This document shows, one piece after another, positions 5,821 through 12,871 of a stretch of DNA of 19,858 bases. The DNA is taken from assembly GCA_964549785.1 (NCBI GenBank), contig CAZJXA010000039.1:1-19858 (forward strand), given 5' to 3'. The stretch's first letter is position 1, and the number at the start of each line of letters is the position of its first letter. Source of the stretch: JBEIUO01 sp964549785. Its GTDB lineage: Bacteria > Planctomycetota > Phycisphaerae > Phycisphaerales > UBA1924. The notes under the pieces are model-generated. The model made no database searches and was not told the origin of the DNA. It saw nothing but the letters and a program-made list of their open reading frames with translations. The position numbers and the translations under genes are program-made.

Positions 5821-6450
5821 ATGACGGATCACCGGCTTGAAACCGACACGGACGACGGGATGGCCCTCATCATCAGCGGCCCGTCGGGCGTGGGTAAGAC
5901 CACCATCACGCGGGGGGTCGAACGGTCGATTGCCGACTCGGTGTTTTCCGTCTCGTGTACCACGCGGCCACGAACCGCCGCGGACGTGGATGGTGTTGAC
6001 TACCACTTTGTGACCGAAGATTCTTTCGAGCAGATGCGTGGCTCGGCAGAGTTTCTTGAGACCGCCGGTGTCTACGGGAAAAAATACGGTACGCCCAAGG
6101 GCTGGGTCTTCGAACAACTTAAGCGTGGCCGCCTGGTCATTCTGGAGATCGATGTCCAAGGGGCGATCCAAGTCAAGAGTCAGATTCCGAACGCGTTTGC
6201 GCTCTTCGTGAAACCACCGACCGAAGACGAACTTTTGCGGCGGCTGAAGTCTCGCAGGCGCGAAGATGAGGCCTCGATTCAGAGGCGGTTTGAGGCCGCG
6301 AAGAACGAGGTCACGCAGGCGGAGGCGTCCGGTGTCTATAACGTCTTTCTCGTCAACGAGCGGATCGACGACTCGATCCGTCGGGCGGTCGACCTCGTCC
6401 AAGGCGAACGAGCACGACGGCGTGAGGTCGTCCACAAGCGGCGAACGTGA
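5821..6450 (+). CDS. gmk: Guanylate kinase
   Basis: 209 residues from ATG 5821. It phosphorylates GMP (and dGMP) to GDP with ATP in the cytosol, an essential step of guanine nucleotide supply. The P-loop is ISGPSGVGKTT. The GMP-binding part is SVSCTTRPRTAADVDGVDYHFV followed by AEFLE and VYGKKYGTP. VILEIDVQGA is the strand carrying the Walker B-like Asp, and SRRREDEASIQRR is the lid. Length fits the family (about 200-210). Start choice: ATG 5806 lies inside a TATGCT box (5805-5810) that looks like a -10 element, so 5821 is preferred; ATG 5860, directly before the P-loop strand, is also possible. No Shine-Dalgarno is visible. In many bacteria gmk neighbours rpoZ; here it stands alone and converges with the next gene. 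Confidence 0.95.
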   Translation: MTDHRLETDTDDGMALIISGPSGVGKTTITRGVERSIADSVFSVSCTTRPRTAADVDGVDYHFVTEDSFEQMRGSAEFLETAGVYGKKYGTPKGWVFEQLKRGRLVILEIDVQGAIQVKSQIPNAFALFVKPPTEDELLRRLKSRRREDEASIQRRFEAAKNEVTQAEASGVYNVFLVNERIDDSIRRAVDLVQGERARRREVVHKRRT

Positions 6451-6483
6451 CGGTGGTGGCGGCCCGACTTTCTCGACCACGCA

Positions 6484-7104
6484 TCACACGATATACATGA
6501 ATTCTTCACGGGCGATCTTGCCGTTGAGCACCGTGTACACGCCGACCTCGGCCATGTTTTTCACTTCATCCGTCGCGCGGACCTTGTATTCCATGCGGAA
6601 CTTCACCGCGAAACCCGACGCGCCCAAGTAGGGTCCTTCGGCGCTCGCCCCGATCATCTGATTTTCCCCGTACCACCAGGCGTTTTTAGCTTGCGCCGCG
6701 TGGCGGCCTTGCCACTCTGCATTGACGCCCATGCCCTCGCACGAGACGATCTCCGGAGACCACCATTTACGCTCGACTTCCGAGAACTGGCCTGCGTTGA
6801 AGAGTGCAACGAGGTCGCCGCCGATCTCGGCGACGGAGGCGCCGGAGCCGGTTGATACCGGCACGGGAGCGGTCGGATCGTGGGCCGTTGCCGCCATCGA
6901 TGCCGAGCCCTTGGGCGAGCCGGTCGCGTTCTCACCCGGTTTCCGCGGAGCCGACTTCCGCTTGGCCTTGGCGGCCGGGCCCTTCACGGCGGGAGTTCGC
7001 GTTGACGGTTTCGCCGATCGTCGGGCGGCCGGTTTGGCAGTCGGTTTGGCGGCCGACCTCCGAGCGGGCTTCGTGACGGGCTTCTTTGAGGTTTTCTTGG
7101 ACAT
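6484..7104 (-). CDS. Histone-H1-like basic tail fused to an NTF2/SnoaL-like domain
   Basis: 206 residues from ATG 7104. Residues 1-60 are almost only Lys, Ala, Pro, Arg, Ser and Thr (MSKKTSKKPVTKPARRSAAK and so on), like eukaryotic H1 or bacterial HU/H1-like tails, and suggest nucleic-acid binding. After a linker, residues about 90-206 look like an NTF2/SnoaL alpha+beta cone: an opening helix (VAEIGGDLVALFNAGQFSEV), WWSPEIVSCEGMG, a WQGRHAAQAKNAWWY segment and closing strands VKFRMEYKVRATDE and VGVYTVLNGKIAREEFMY. The function of the fused domain is unknown. The upstream ATG (7161) gives 19 extra residues but has no signal, whereas TATTCT (7117-7112) lies seven bases before ATG 7104. The gene converges with gmk, 33 nt apart. 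Fold assignment is an inference. Confidence 0.75.
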   Translation of the reverse strand: MSKKTSKKPVTKPARRSAAKPTAKPAARRSAKPSTRTPAVKGPAAKAKRKSAPRKPGENATGSPKGSASMAATAHDPTAPVPVSTGSGASVAEIGGDLVALFNAGQFSEVERKWWSPEIVSCEGMGVNAEWQGRHAAQAKNAWWYGENQMIGASAEGPYLGASGFAVKFRMEYKVRATDEVKNMAEVGVYTVLNGKIAREEFMYIV

Positions 7105-7111
7105 GGCGCAC

Positions 7112-7117
7112 AGAATA
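7112..7117 (-). promoter_or_regulatory. Leaderless-type -10 box (TATTCT)
   Basis: On the minus strand TATTCT is followed by seven bases and ATG 7104, with no Shine-Dalgarno between. A weak -35-like TTGCAT lies 16 nt upstream. This pattern also decides the start of the H1-tail/NTF2 gene. Confidence 0.4.
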
Positions 7118-7163
7118 CCACAACCACCGAAGAATGCAACACTCTCGAATCGCCCGTTCAATG

Positions 7164-8834
7164 CTATCGCGCCGCAGCAACGTCAAATCGCTCGGCGTGC
7201 CGAAGGAGCCGGATCACAATCGCGCGATCTTCGGCGTCCGCAGCTCCGCTGCGATTGATATCGCTTGGCGTTCGCTCCCAGGCGAGCAGGTCTTCAATCG
7301 AGAACATCCCGTTCTCATCGACGTCTTCGCTGGAGCGTCGGAGCCGCGCCAGCGGATCACCGATCACGAACTGGCTCCACGAAAGCGCGGGCACGCTCGA
7401 CCACGCCGCCTCGGCCCACGTCAGGTTTCCGAGCAGGAAATTGATCGCCAGGTAGCGATTGTCGGGGATCGAATCCGCGAGCGGCTCCCACGCGTGGCAC
7501 AACGCGAACGTCCCACCCGCCGCCACAAAGTCGGCCGCCTGCTCTTGCTGTTGAAACGCGAGCAAGCCCAATCCTCCGAAGTCGCGCCCGTTCCACGACT
7601 CGATCGTGTTGAAGATCGCGCCCGGGGCGTAGTTGAAACTGTCCGCGAAGATCATCCGGGCACTCACGCCGGCCGTCGTGGTTGGCAAGGCCCCTTGATG
7701 ATTGCTCCCATAGGTGGCCAGAAGCGACACGGGGGCCGAGATAAGAATGCCTTGTCCCGCGCCCCAGTTGAGCCGCGTTCCGACATAAAACCCAGCCGCT
7801 CCCGGCGCGTTGTTGTGCCGAATGTTCGCGGGCGCGAACCGCCGGTCGGTGGTGCCCATGAGCGCCACCACCTGCTCATAATCATCGCTGTCGTAAAGAA
7901 GTTGAAGCGAACTTCGGTTGTTATCGAATTCGCCGTTGTTGGCGGGGTTGATGCTCCCGTCGCCGGTCCCCTCGTCCAGCAGGATCGTCGAGGTATCGAC
8001 GTCCGCGATGATCGACTGGGAACGATCGATCATGGCTTCGACATCCGCGACCGTGTGACCGTCGAGCCGCGAAACGAGGTACATATCCCCGGCCGTCAGA
8101 CGGGTGGCCCCGGAGCCCCCCGGCGTCCAGATCGGCCCGTTACCCATCGCGGTGAAGACCTTGCCCACCAAGATATTCGCGGTCGTGAAATTATTGATGG
8201 ACGCTTGGCTACGCCAATACGGGTTCAGGATGCACCCGTCGGACTTGCTGTCCGCCGCGCCGCCCGCCTCGCCGACGGTGAGATCTTGCCACAGCAGCAT
8301 CAACTCGGTATCGACGCTGGCGCACGTCGCGTCGCGGGCGTCAAACTCCGCCGGGAAGTCGGTCGGGTTGCCGCCGACAAAGTCCCCGGTGTTAGGGGCA
8401 TCGGTGTCCTGCAAGCGGTGGGGGAGTCCTTTGCACAACACCAGGCATCGAACCTGACGCGCCAAGTTATTGTTCGTGAGATGCGTCCGGATTGGAAGTC
8501 GAAGTTTGGTCGCGAAGTCCGCGGCGGAGATATTTCCCGGCGCCGCCACCGCCGCCCCGGCGGTGGCCAGGTCAAGAACCAGGAGTCCGGAATACTTCCC
8601 CGGCTTGCCGCCCACACCGCCGCCGACCTTTGCCGACCCGGCATAATGCTCGGCGACGCGCAAAGAAACCGGCAGCCCCCCAACCAATATGCGGCTGTCA
8701 TAGATGACGAGCACCTGTGCATCCCGGAGAGGACCAGCAACCCCAACGACCGGCTGCGCCATCGCCGTGGCCGATGCGGCGAAAGCCATCAGAGACGCAA
8801 CGATCGGTCGGAATCTCGCGAAAGTTCGAATCAA
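7164..8834 (-). CDS. TIGR03790-family secreted protein with dockerin-like C-terminus
   Basis: 556 residues. Residues 1-26 form a signal peptide (Arg residues, hydrophobic core, then ATAMA cleaved before Q), so the protein is exported. The body carries features I associate with family TIGR03790, known mainly from planctomycetes, verrucomicrobia and acidobacteria and of unknown function: VLVIYDSR near the start, then LVLCKGLPHRLQ, ASVDTELMLLW, ILNPYWRS, and MYLVSRLDGHTVADVEAMID. The end (about 504-545) has two calcium-loop-like motifs, DVDENGMFSIEDLL and DINRSGAADAEDR, resembling dockerin type I repeats, suggesting attachment to an extracellular partner. The start is TTG 8834 without a strong ribosome site; no ATG fits the signal peptide better. 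It reads away from the NIF3 gene. A long antisense frame over the same bases is a shadow. Confidence 0.85.
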   Translation of the reverse strand: MIRTFARFRPIVASLMAFAASATAMAQPVVGVAGPLRDAQVLVIYDSRILVGGLPVSLRVAEHYAGSAKVGGGVGGKPGKYSGLLVLDLATAGAAVAAPGNISAADFATKLRLPIRTHLTNNNLARQVRCLVLCKGLPHRLQDTDAPNTGDFVGGNPTDFPAEFDARDATCASVDTELMLLWQDLTVGEAGGAADSKSDGCILNPYWRSQASINNFTTANILVGKVFTAMGNGPIWTPGGSGATRLTAGDMYLVSRLDGHTVADVEAMIDRSQSIIADVDTSTILLDEGTGDGSINPANNGEFDNNRSSLQLLYDSDDYEQVVALMGTTDRRFAPANIRHNNAPGAAGFYVGTRLNWGAGQGILISAPVSLLATYGSNHQGALPTTTAGVSARMIFADSFNYAPGAIFNTIESWNGRDFGGLGLLAFQQQEQAADFVAAGGTFALCHAWEPLADSIPDNRYLAINFLLGNLTWAEAAWSSVPALSWSQFVIGDPLARLRRSSEDVDENGMFSIEDLLAWERTPSDINRSGAADAEDRAIVIRLLRHAERFDVAAAR

Positions 8835-9150
8835 AGAAAACCATCACTTTCTGCTGATCATTCAACCAGGGACGCCTCGGGCGGAGAGCACCGGACCCTG
8901 CGCTAGAGAGCCATGCCGTCCCGCTGGGACAGTTTCCCATGAAAAGCGGCTTTGCACAAGACCAAGCCGACGTTATCGATGACAAATGCGGGCAAACACC
9001 GGCGCCGGATTGCCGGAGGCGTTCGATATCCGATACGCAGCCGCCGGGCTTCTGGATTGCCGGGGAACCAGCCCCCTAGCCGCGTCCCTCGAAGGGCCCG
9101 CCGCTCCTTTAGCGGGAACACGGTAGCCCGTTTTTCGCTACCCTCTCCCG
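8835..9150. other. 316-nt divergent intergenic region
   Basis: It lies between the TIGR03790 gene (minus) and the NIF3 gene (plus). No convincing coding sequence was seen on either strand. It holds a small inverted repeat GTCCC-GCT-GGGAC, a 10-nt direct repeat GGATTGCCGG (9008-9017 and 9054-9063), and a hairpin GGTAGC (9122-9127)/GCTACC (9137-9142) directly before the NIF3 start. Confidence 0.6.
9139..9144 (+). promoter_or_regulatory. Leaderless-type -10 box (TACCCT) of the NIF3 gene
   Basis: TACCCT stands six bases before ATG 9151 and no Shine-Dalgarno intervenes. Half of the box is part of the hairpin GGTAGC-N9-GCTACC (9122-9142). Confidence 0.45.
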
Positions 9151-10296
9151 ATGACCACCATCCTGTCACTGATGCAAGCCATGGAGCGGATTGCGCCGCT
9201 TCGGTACGCGGAAGCGTGGGACCGCGTTGGGTTGCTGGTGGGTGACTCCGCTGCCGCGATCACCGGACCCGTTGTGCTCACCATCGACCTCACCGAACGG
9301 GTGCTGCAGGAGGCATTATCGCTCCGGGCCGCCGCCGTGATCGCGTATCACCCCGTGATCTGGGAGCCGCTAAAGCGGCTTTCGACCGAAACGGCCCAGC
9401 AGCGCGTCGTTCTGCGGGCGGCCCGCGAAGGGATCGCGGTCTATTGCCCGCACACCGCGTTGGACGCTGTTCCGGGTGGCATCACGGACTGGCTTTGCGA
9501 GGGGCTTTCCGGTTCGACCGAGCCCGGCAAGATCGCGGGGGACTGCCGGGCACTCGTTCCCCACGCCAGCGTGACGGCGCAGCAGATGAAGATTGTGACC
9601 TTTGTGCCGCGAGAAGGGGCGGACGCGATGCGGGATGCCTTGGCCTCGGCCGGCGCGGGGTTGATCGGGGAGTATTCGCTCTGCGCGTTCATGGCGGACG
9701 GCATCGGAACGTTTCTGGGAGGAGAGGCGTCGAACCCCGTTACGGGCAAGAAGGGGGTTGTCGAGCGCCTGATGGAGACGCGGCTTGAGATGGTCTGCTC
9801 GGCCGCAGCTCTCCCGATCGCGATCGAAACGCTGCGGCGGTTCCATCCGTATGAAACCCCCGCGATCGACCTGTATTCGCTCACGCCGATCCCCGACCGC
9901 CACGCGGGTGCGGGCCGGCGCATCCAGCTGGACGAACCGGTGACTCTGGGCGGCTTGGCCGATCGGTTGAAGCGGTTTCTGGGGTGCTCGTGCGTGCAGG
10001 TGGGTGCGGCGGGCACCATGGACGATGTTGCGTCGCGCGTCGGCGTATGCCCGGGATCCGGATCATCGCTGCTGGCCGCGGCACGGGCGGACCGGCTGGA
10101 TGTGTACGTCACCGGTGAGATGAGCCATCACGACACACTCGCGGCGGTCGCCAGCGGAATGAGCGTGATCGTCGCGGGGCATACCAACACCGAACGGGGC
10201 TACCTGCCGCGGCTCGCGAAGCGATTGGAAGTTGAGCTCTCGGGCGTCACCTATCGGGTGAGCGATGTGGACGTCGATCCGGTGGTGACGATGTGA
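9151..10296 (+). CDS. NIF3/DUF34-family dinuclear-metal protein (YbgI/YqfO type)
   Basis: 381 residues. The first part has WDRVGLLVG (23-31), then IAYHPVIW (64-71; H67 matches the second His of the usual HHP) and CPHTALDAVPGGITDWL (99-115; H101 and D105), which are metal ligands in this family. The last third has VTGEMSHHD and GHTNTERG, whose His and Glu complete the two-metal site. The middle, about 140-255 (KIVTFVPREGADAMRDAL..., ENPVTGKKG-like, RRFHPYETPAIDLY), is the PII-like insertion seen in the long YqfO-type members. NIF3 proteins are universal; GTP cyclohydrolase I activity and metabolite-repair roles have been proposed, and the true function is debated. The His before H67 is replaced by Tyr66, a small departure from the canonical HH pair. 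The start is supported by a TACCCT box six bases upstream. Confidence 0.92.
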   Translation: MTTILSLMQAMERIAPLRYAEAWDRVGLLVGDSAAAITGPVVLTIDLTERVLQEALSLRAAAVIAYHPVIWEPLKRLSTETAQQRVVLRAAREGIAVYCPHTALDAVPGGITDWLCEGLSGSTEPGKIAGDCRALVPHASVTAQQMKIVTFVPREGADAMRDALASAGAGLIGEYSLCAFMADGIGTFLGGEASNPVTGKKGVVERLMETRLEMVCSAAALPIAIETLRRFHPYETPAIDLYSLTPIPDRHAGAGRRIQLDEPVTLGGLADRLKRFLGCSCVQVGAAGTMDDVASRVGVCPGSGSSLLAAARADRLDVYVTGEMSHHDTLAAVASGMSVIVAGHTNTERGYLPRLAKRLEVELSGVTYRVSDVDVDPVVTM

Positions 10297-10318
10297 CCGC
10301 CACGGAAGCGCGGCGGGA

Positions 10319-10555
10319 CTACCGCGACGGCGCCTCGGGCTTCGGAAAAATGACCTCCTCGACCACGGTGCGGCGAAAGATAACGGGGCCGGCTGGCGTG
10401 CTGCGGACTTCTTCGGACGTCGTTTCGCGGCGCGCGGCGGGTACGCCGGTGGTCGCTTGCGGGGCGGACCGTGGATCGGCCTTGACGCCCTTGACGACAT
10501 GGCCGAAGAACTCACCGACCGAGCGGGCGATGGATTTTTTGGGCGGTGAGGCCAT
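10319..10555 (-). CDS. Small hypothetical protein, 78 residues
   Basis: The frame from ATG 10555 encodes MASPPKKSIARSVGEFFGHVVKGVKADPRS, then a polar Ala/Thr/Pro/Arg stretch and a C-terminal block TPAGPVIFRRTVVEEVIF. I recognise no named domain. The amphipathic N-terminal helix (SIARSVGEFFGHVVKGV) and the beta-like C-terminal block look like real protein, unlike the antisense frames. A TACACT box lies five bases before this ATG, as for other leaderless-type starts here; an upstream in-frame ATG at 10597 has no such support. It converges with the NIF3 gene (22 nt between ends) and is divergent from acs. Coding is likely but not certain. Confidence 0.6.
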   Translation of the reverse strand: MASPPKKSIARSVGEFFGHVVKGVKADPRSAPQATTGVPAARRETTSEEVRSTPAGPVIFRRTVVEEVIFPKPEAPSR

Positions 10556-10560
10556 GTGGC

Positions 10561-10566
10561 AGTGTA
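10561..10566 (-). promoter_or_regulatory. Leaderless-type -10 box (TACACT) of the 78-aa gene
   Basis: On the minus strand TACACT is followed by GCCAC and ATG 10555. The hexamer is identical to the one before acs, on the opposite strand about 195 bp away. Confidence 0.4.
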
Positions 10567-10592
10567 GTTCGAGCCGCCAGCCTCCGGAAATG

Positions 10593-10607
10593 TTCACGAT
10601 GCGTGAA
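10593..10607. repeat. Inverted repeat TTCACG-ATG-CGTGAA in the divergent acs upstream region
   Basis: The 6-bp arms are exact reverse complements around ATG. It lies 27 bp upstream of the TACACT box of the 78-aa gene and about 150 bp upstream of the acs box. It could be an operator for a dimeric regulator. It is not parS, because the spacer breaks the parS centre. Confidence 0.35.
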
Positions 10608-10626
10608 ATTGTGTCGGGCGGCGTAA

Positions 10627-10734
10627 AAGGGCTGGCGACCGGGGCAGAAGTGCCCCGCCGACATCGACGGCAACGGCCTCGTAGACAGCGACGGCAGCGG
10701 CCCGTGTTTTGAGCATTGGGAGATCGGGTGCTGA
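10627..10734 (+). pseudogene. Dockerin-like coding relic
   Basis: A short frame between stops reads KGWRPGQKCPADIDGNGLVD, then SDGSGPCFEHWEIGC and TGA (10732-10734). CPADIDGNGLVDSDGSG is very like the calcium-loop start of dockerin-type tails that end many planctomycete exported proteins. There is no start codon, no upstream domain, and the frame stops 24 nt before the acs -10 box, so this looks like the remaining 3' end of a lost gene. It could also be chance in a GC-rich sequence. Confidence 0.35.
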
Positions 10735-10757
10735 CGATGCCTCCGCGACTGCTCCGT

Positions 10758-10763
10758 TACACT
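10758..10763 (+). promoter_or_regulatory. Leaderless-type -10 box (TACACT) of acs
   Basis: TACACT is followed by CCCCCG and ATG 10770. There is no Shine-Dalgarno. The layout is the same as upstream of the NIF3 gene (TACCCT-CTCCCG-ATG). Confidence 0.45.
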
Positions 10764-10769
10764 CCCCCG

Positions 10770-12842
10770 ATGTCTGACACCGACAATTTGTCGTCCGCCC
10801 TTCAAGAGATTCGCGTCTTCCCGCCCGTTGCCGCGGCCGGGCTGGGCTTTTCGCAGTGGCACGTCGGCTCGATCGAGCAGTATCGCCAGACGCACCGCCG
10901 GTCGATCACCGACCCCGATGGCTTCTGGGGCGAGCAGTCGCGGCTGATCGATTGGTTCAGCCCCTGGGAAAAAGTGTTGGAGTGGAACGCCCCGGACGCG
11001 AAGTGGTTTGGCGGGGGCACGACCAACGCGTGTTACAACTGCGTGGACCGGCATGTCAAGTCCGGACACGCCGATGATGTTGGGCTGGTGTGGGAAGGCG
11101 AGCCGATGGACGCTTCGGGCGTCCCCGAGGTTCGCCGTCTTACCTACCGCGACCTGCAACGCGAGACCTCGAAACTGGCAAACGGGCTTGTCTCGATGGG
11201 TGTCAAGAAGGGCGACCGCGTCACGATCTACTTGCCGATGGTGCCGGAATTGGTCATCGCGGTGTTGGCGTGCGCGCGGATCGGAGCTCCGCATTCGGTG
11301 ATCTTCGGCGGCTTCGCACCCCACGCGATCGTGGACCGCATGACCGATGCCGGGAGCGACGTCATCATCACCGCCGACGGCGGGTATCGCCGCGGCCAAG
11401 TGGTCCCCCTTTTGAAGAACGTGACCGAGGCGTGCGAGACACTTAAATCGCAGGGCAGGCCCGTCGGGCACGTGCTCTGCCTCAGCCGACACGCTACTTC
11501 CGAAGCGTCTGGGAAAGACCTGTCGGATGCGGAGACGCGGGGCCGGACTGCTGGCGCGGCCACCCACGTACACGATTACCACGCGCTGACCAACGCCCAA
11601 TCCGACGAGTGCCCGTGCCGCCCGATGGGTGCCGAGGACATGCTCTTCCTTCTGTACACGTCGGGTTCAACGGGCAAGCCCAAGGGCATCGTCCACACCA
11701 CGGCCGGGTATCTCGTGTTCGCGGCGTTGACGGCGAAGTTGACGTTCAATCTGATCCCCGGCTCGGGGCAACTGTTCTGGTGCACGGCGGACGTCGGCTG
11801 GGTGACCGGGCATTCCTATGTCATCTATGGCGTGATGATGAACCGGGTACCGACACTCATCTATGAGGGTGCGCCCAACGCACCCCGGAACGATCGATTC
11901 TGGGACATCGCGGCCCGCCACAAGGTGACGCAGTTGTACACCGCGCCCACGGCCATCCGCACGTTCATGAAGTGGGGCGATGAGTGGCCGGCGAAGCACG
12001 ACCTCTCCCACCTCAAACTCCTGGGCACCGTGGGCGAACCCATCAACCCCGAGGCCTGGATGTGGTATCACACGCATATCGGCCGGGGCCGATGCCCGGT
12101 CGTCGATACCTATTGGCAGACCGAGACCGGCGGGCATGTGATTACCCCGTTGCCGGGGGCTGTCGCGACCAAGCCGGGTTCGTGCACGGTGCCGATGTAC
12201 GGCATCGATGCCGCGATCGTCAATGAACAAGGACAGGAGTTGCCGCCTAACCAGGGCGGGTTGCTGGTGACGCGCAAGCCCTGGCCCGGCATGTTGCGGG
12301 GCGTGTATAACGACCGCAACCGATTTATCCAGTGTTATTGGGGGAGGTTGAAGGACCCGGTGAGTGGTGAGCCTTGGTACTTTTCCGCGGATGGGGCCCG
12401 GCGCGATCACGACGGATACTTCTGGGTCATGGGGCGCGTTGACGATGTGATCAACGTCGCGGGGCATCGGCTGGGAACGATGGAAGTTGAGTCGGCCTTG
12501 GTGTCGCACCCAGCGGTAGCAGAAGCCGCGGTCGTGGGGATGCCGCACGAGATCAAAGGGACCGGCATCTGCGCGTTCGTCACGCTCAAGCACGCGGCGG
12601 GGCGGGCTCCCGACGATGCGCTCAAACAAGAACTTGGGGCGCATGTGACGAACGAGATCGGGGCGTTGGCCCGGCCCGACGTGATCCGGTTCACCGACGG
12701 GTTGCCTAAAACTCGGAGCGGGAAGATCATGCGGCGTCTGCTCCGGGACGTAGCCGCCGGGGTCGAGAAGATCGAGCAGGACACCACGACGCTGGAAGAC
12801 TTTTCGGTGATCGCAAAGTTGCGGGCCGCGGATCATGAATAA
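10770..12842 (+). CDS. acs: Acetyl-CoA synthetase (AMP-forming)
   Basis: 690 residues from ATG 10770; a longer frame from 10716 adds 18 residues but includes the promoter box. The enzyme activates acetate with ATP to acetyl-AMP and transfers it to CoA. Visible are the ACS N-terminal cap with DPDGFWGEQSRLIDW and NACYNCVDRH, IFGGFAPHAIVDRM, the ANL P-loop YTSGSTGKPKG (296-306), WCTADVGWVTGHSY, TYWQTETGGHVITPLPG, the hinge region with GRVDDVINVAGHRLG, and the C-terminal PKTRSGKIMRR. K652 in that last motif is the conserved lysine which is reversibly acetylated in Salmonella Acs, so the same control is possible. Length fits (about 650-690). The kinase gene follows after 29 nt. Propionyl-CoA synthetase is a less likely alternative. 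Confidence 0.95.
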   Translation: MSDTDNLSSALQEIRVFPPVAAAGLGFSQWHVGSIEQYRQTHRRSITDPDGFWGEQSRLIDWFSPWEKVLEWNAPDAKWFGGGTTNACYNCVDRHVKSGHADDVGLVWEGEPMDASGVPEVRRLTYRDLQRETSKLANGLVSMGVKKGDRVTIYLPMVPELVIAVLACARIGAPHSVIFGGFAPHAIVDRMTDAGSDVIITADGGYRRGQVVPLLKNVTEACETLKSQGRPVGHVLCLSRHATSEASGKDLSDAETRGRTAGAATHVHDYHALTNAQSDECPCRPMGAEDMLFLLYTSGSTGKPKGIVHTTAGYLVFAALTAKLTFNLIPGSGQLFWCTADVGWVTGHSYVIYGVMMNRVPTLIYEGAPNAPRNDRFWDIAARHKVTQLYTAPTAIRTFMKWGDEWPAKHDLSHLKLLGTVGEPINPEAWMWYHTHIGRGRCPVVDTYWQTETGGHVITPLPGAVATKPGSCTVPMYGIDAAIVNEQGQELPPNQGGLLVTRKPWPGMLRGVYNDRNRFIQCYWGRLKDPVSGEPWYFSADGARRDHDGYFWVMGRVDDVINVAGHRLGTMEVESALVSHPAVAEAAVVGMPHEIKGTGICAFVTLKHAAGRAPDDALKQELGAHVTNEIGALARPDVIRFTDGLPKTRSGKIMRRLLRDVAAGVEKIEQDTTTLEDFSVIAKLRAADHE

Positions 12843-12871
12843 CCTCCGATAACCGATCGGGGAGGGGTTGC

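Noticed and set aside
7086..8906. 606-codon plus-strand open frame opposite the TIGR03790 gene
   Set aside because: It is longer than the real gene but Arg/Gly/Pro-rich with no domain pattern. The minus strand has a signal peptide, family motifs and a dockerin-like end.
8930..8945. AGTTTCCCATGAAAAG as a parS site
   Set aside because: Matches only 11 of 16 positions, within chance expectation.
8903..9169. 88-codon minus-strand frame in the intergenic region
   Set aside because: No ribosome site or -10 box, Arg-rich composition without pattern, and it overlaps the start of the NIF3 gene.
10512..11600. 362-codon minus-strand frame opposite acs
   Set aside because: Antisense shadow of a clear acetyl-CoA synthetase; long mirror frames are common at this GC content.
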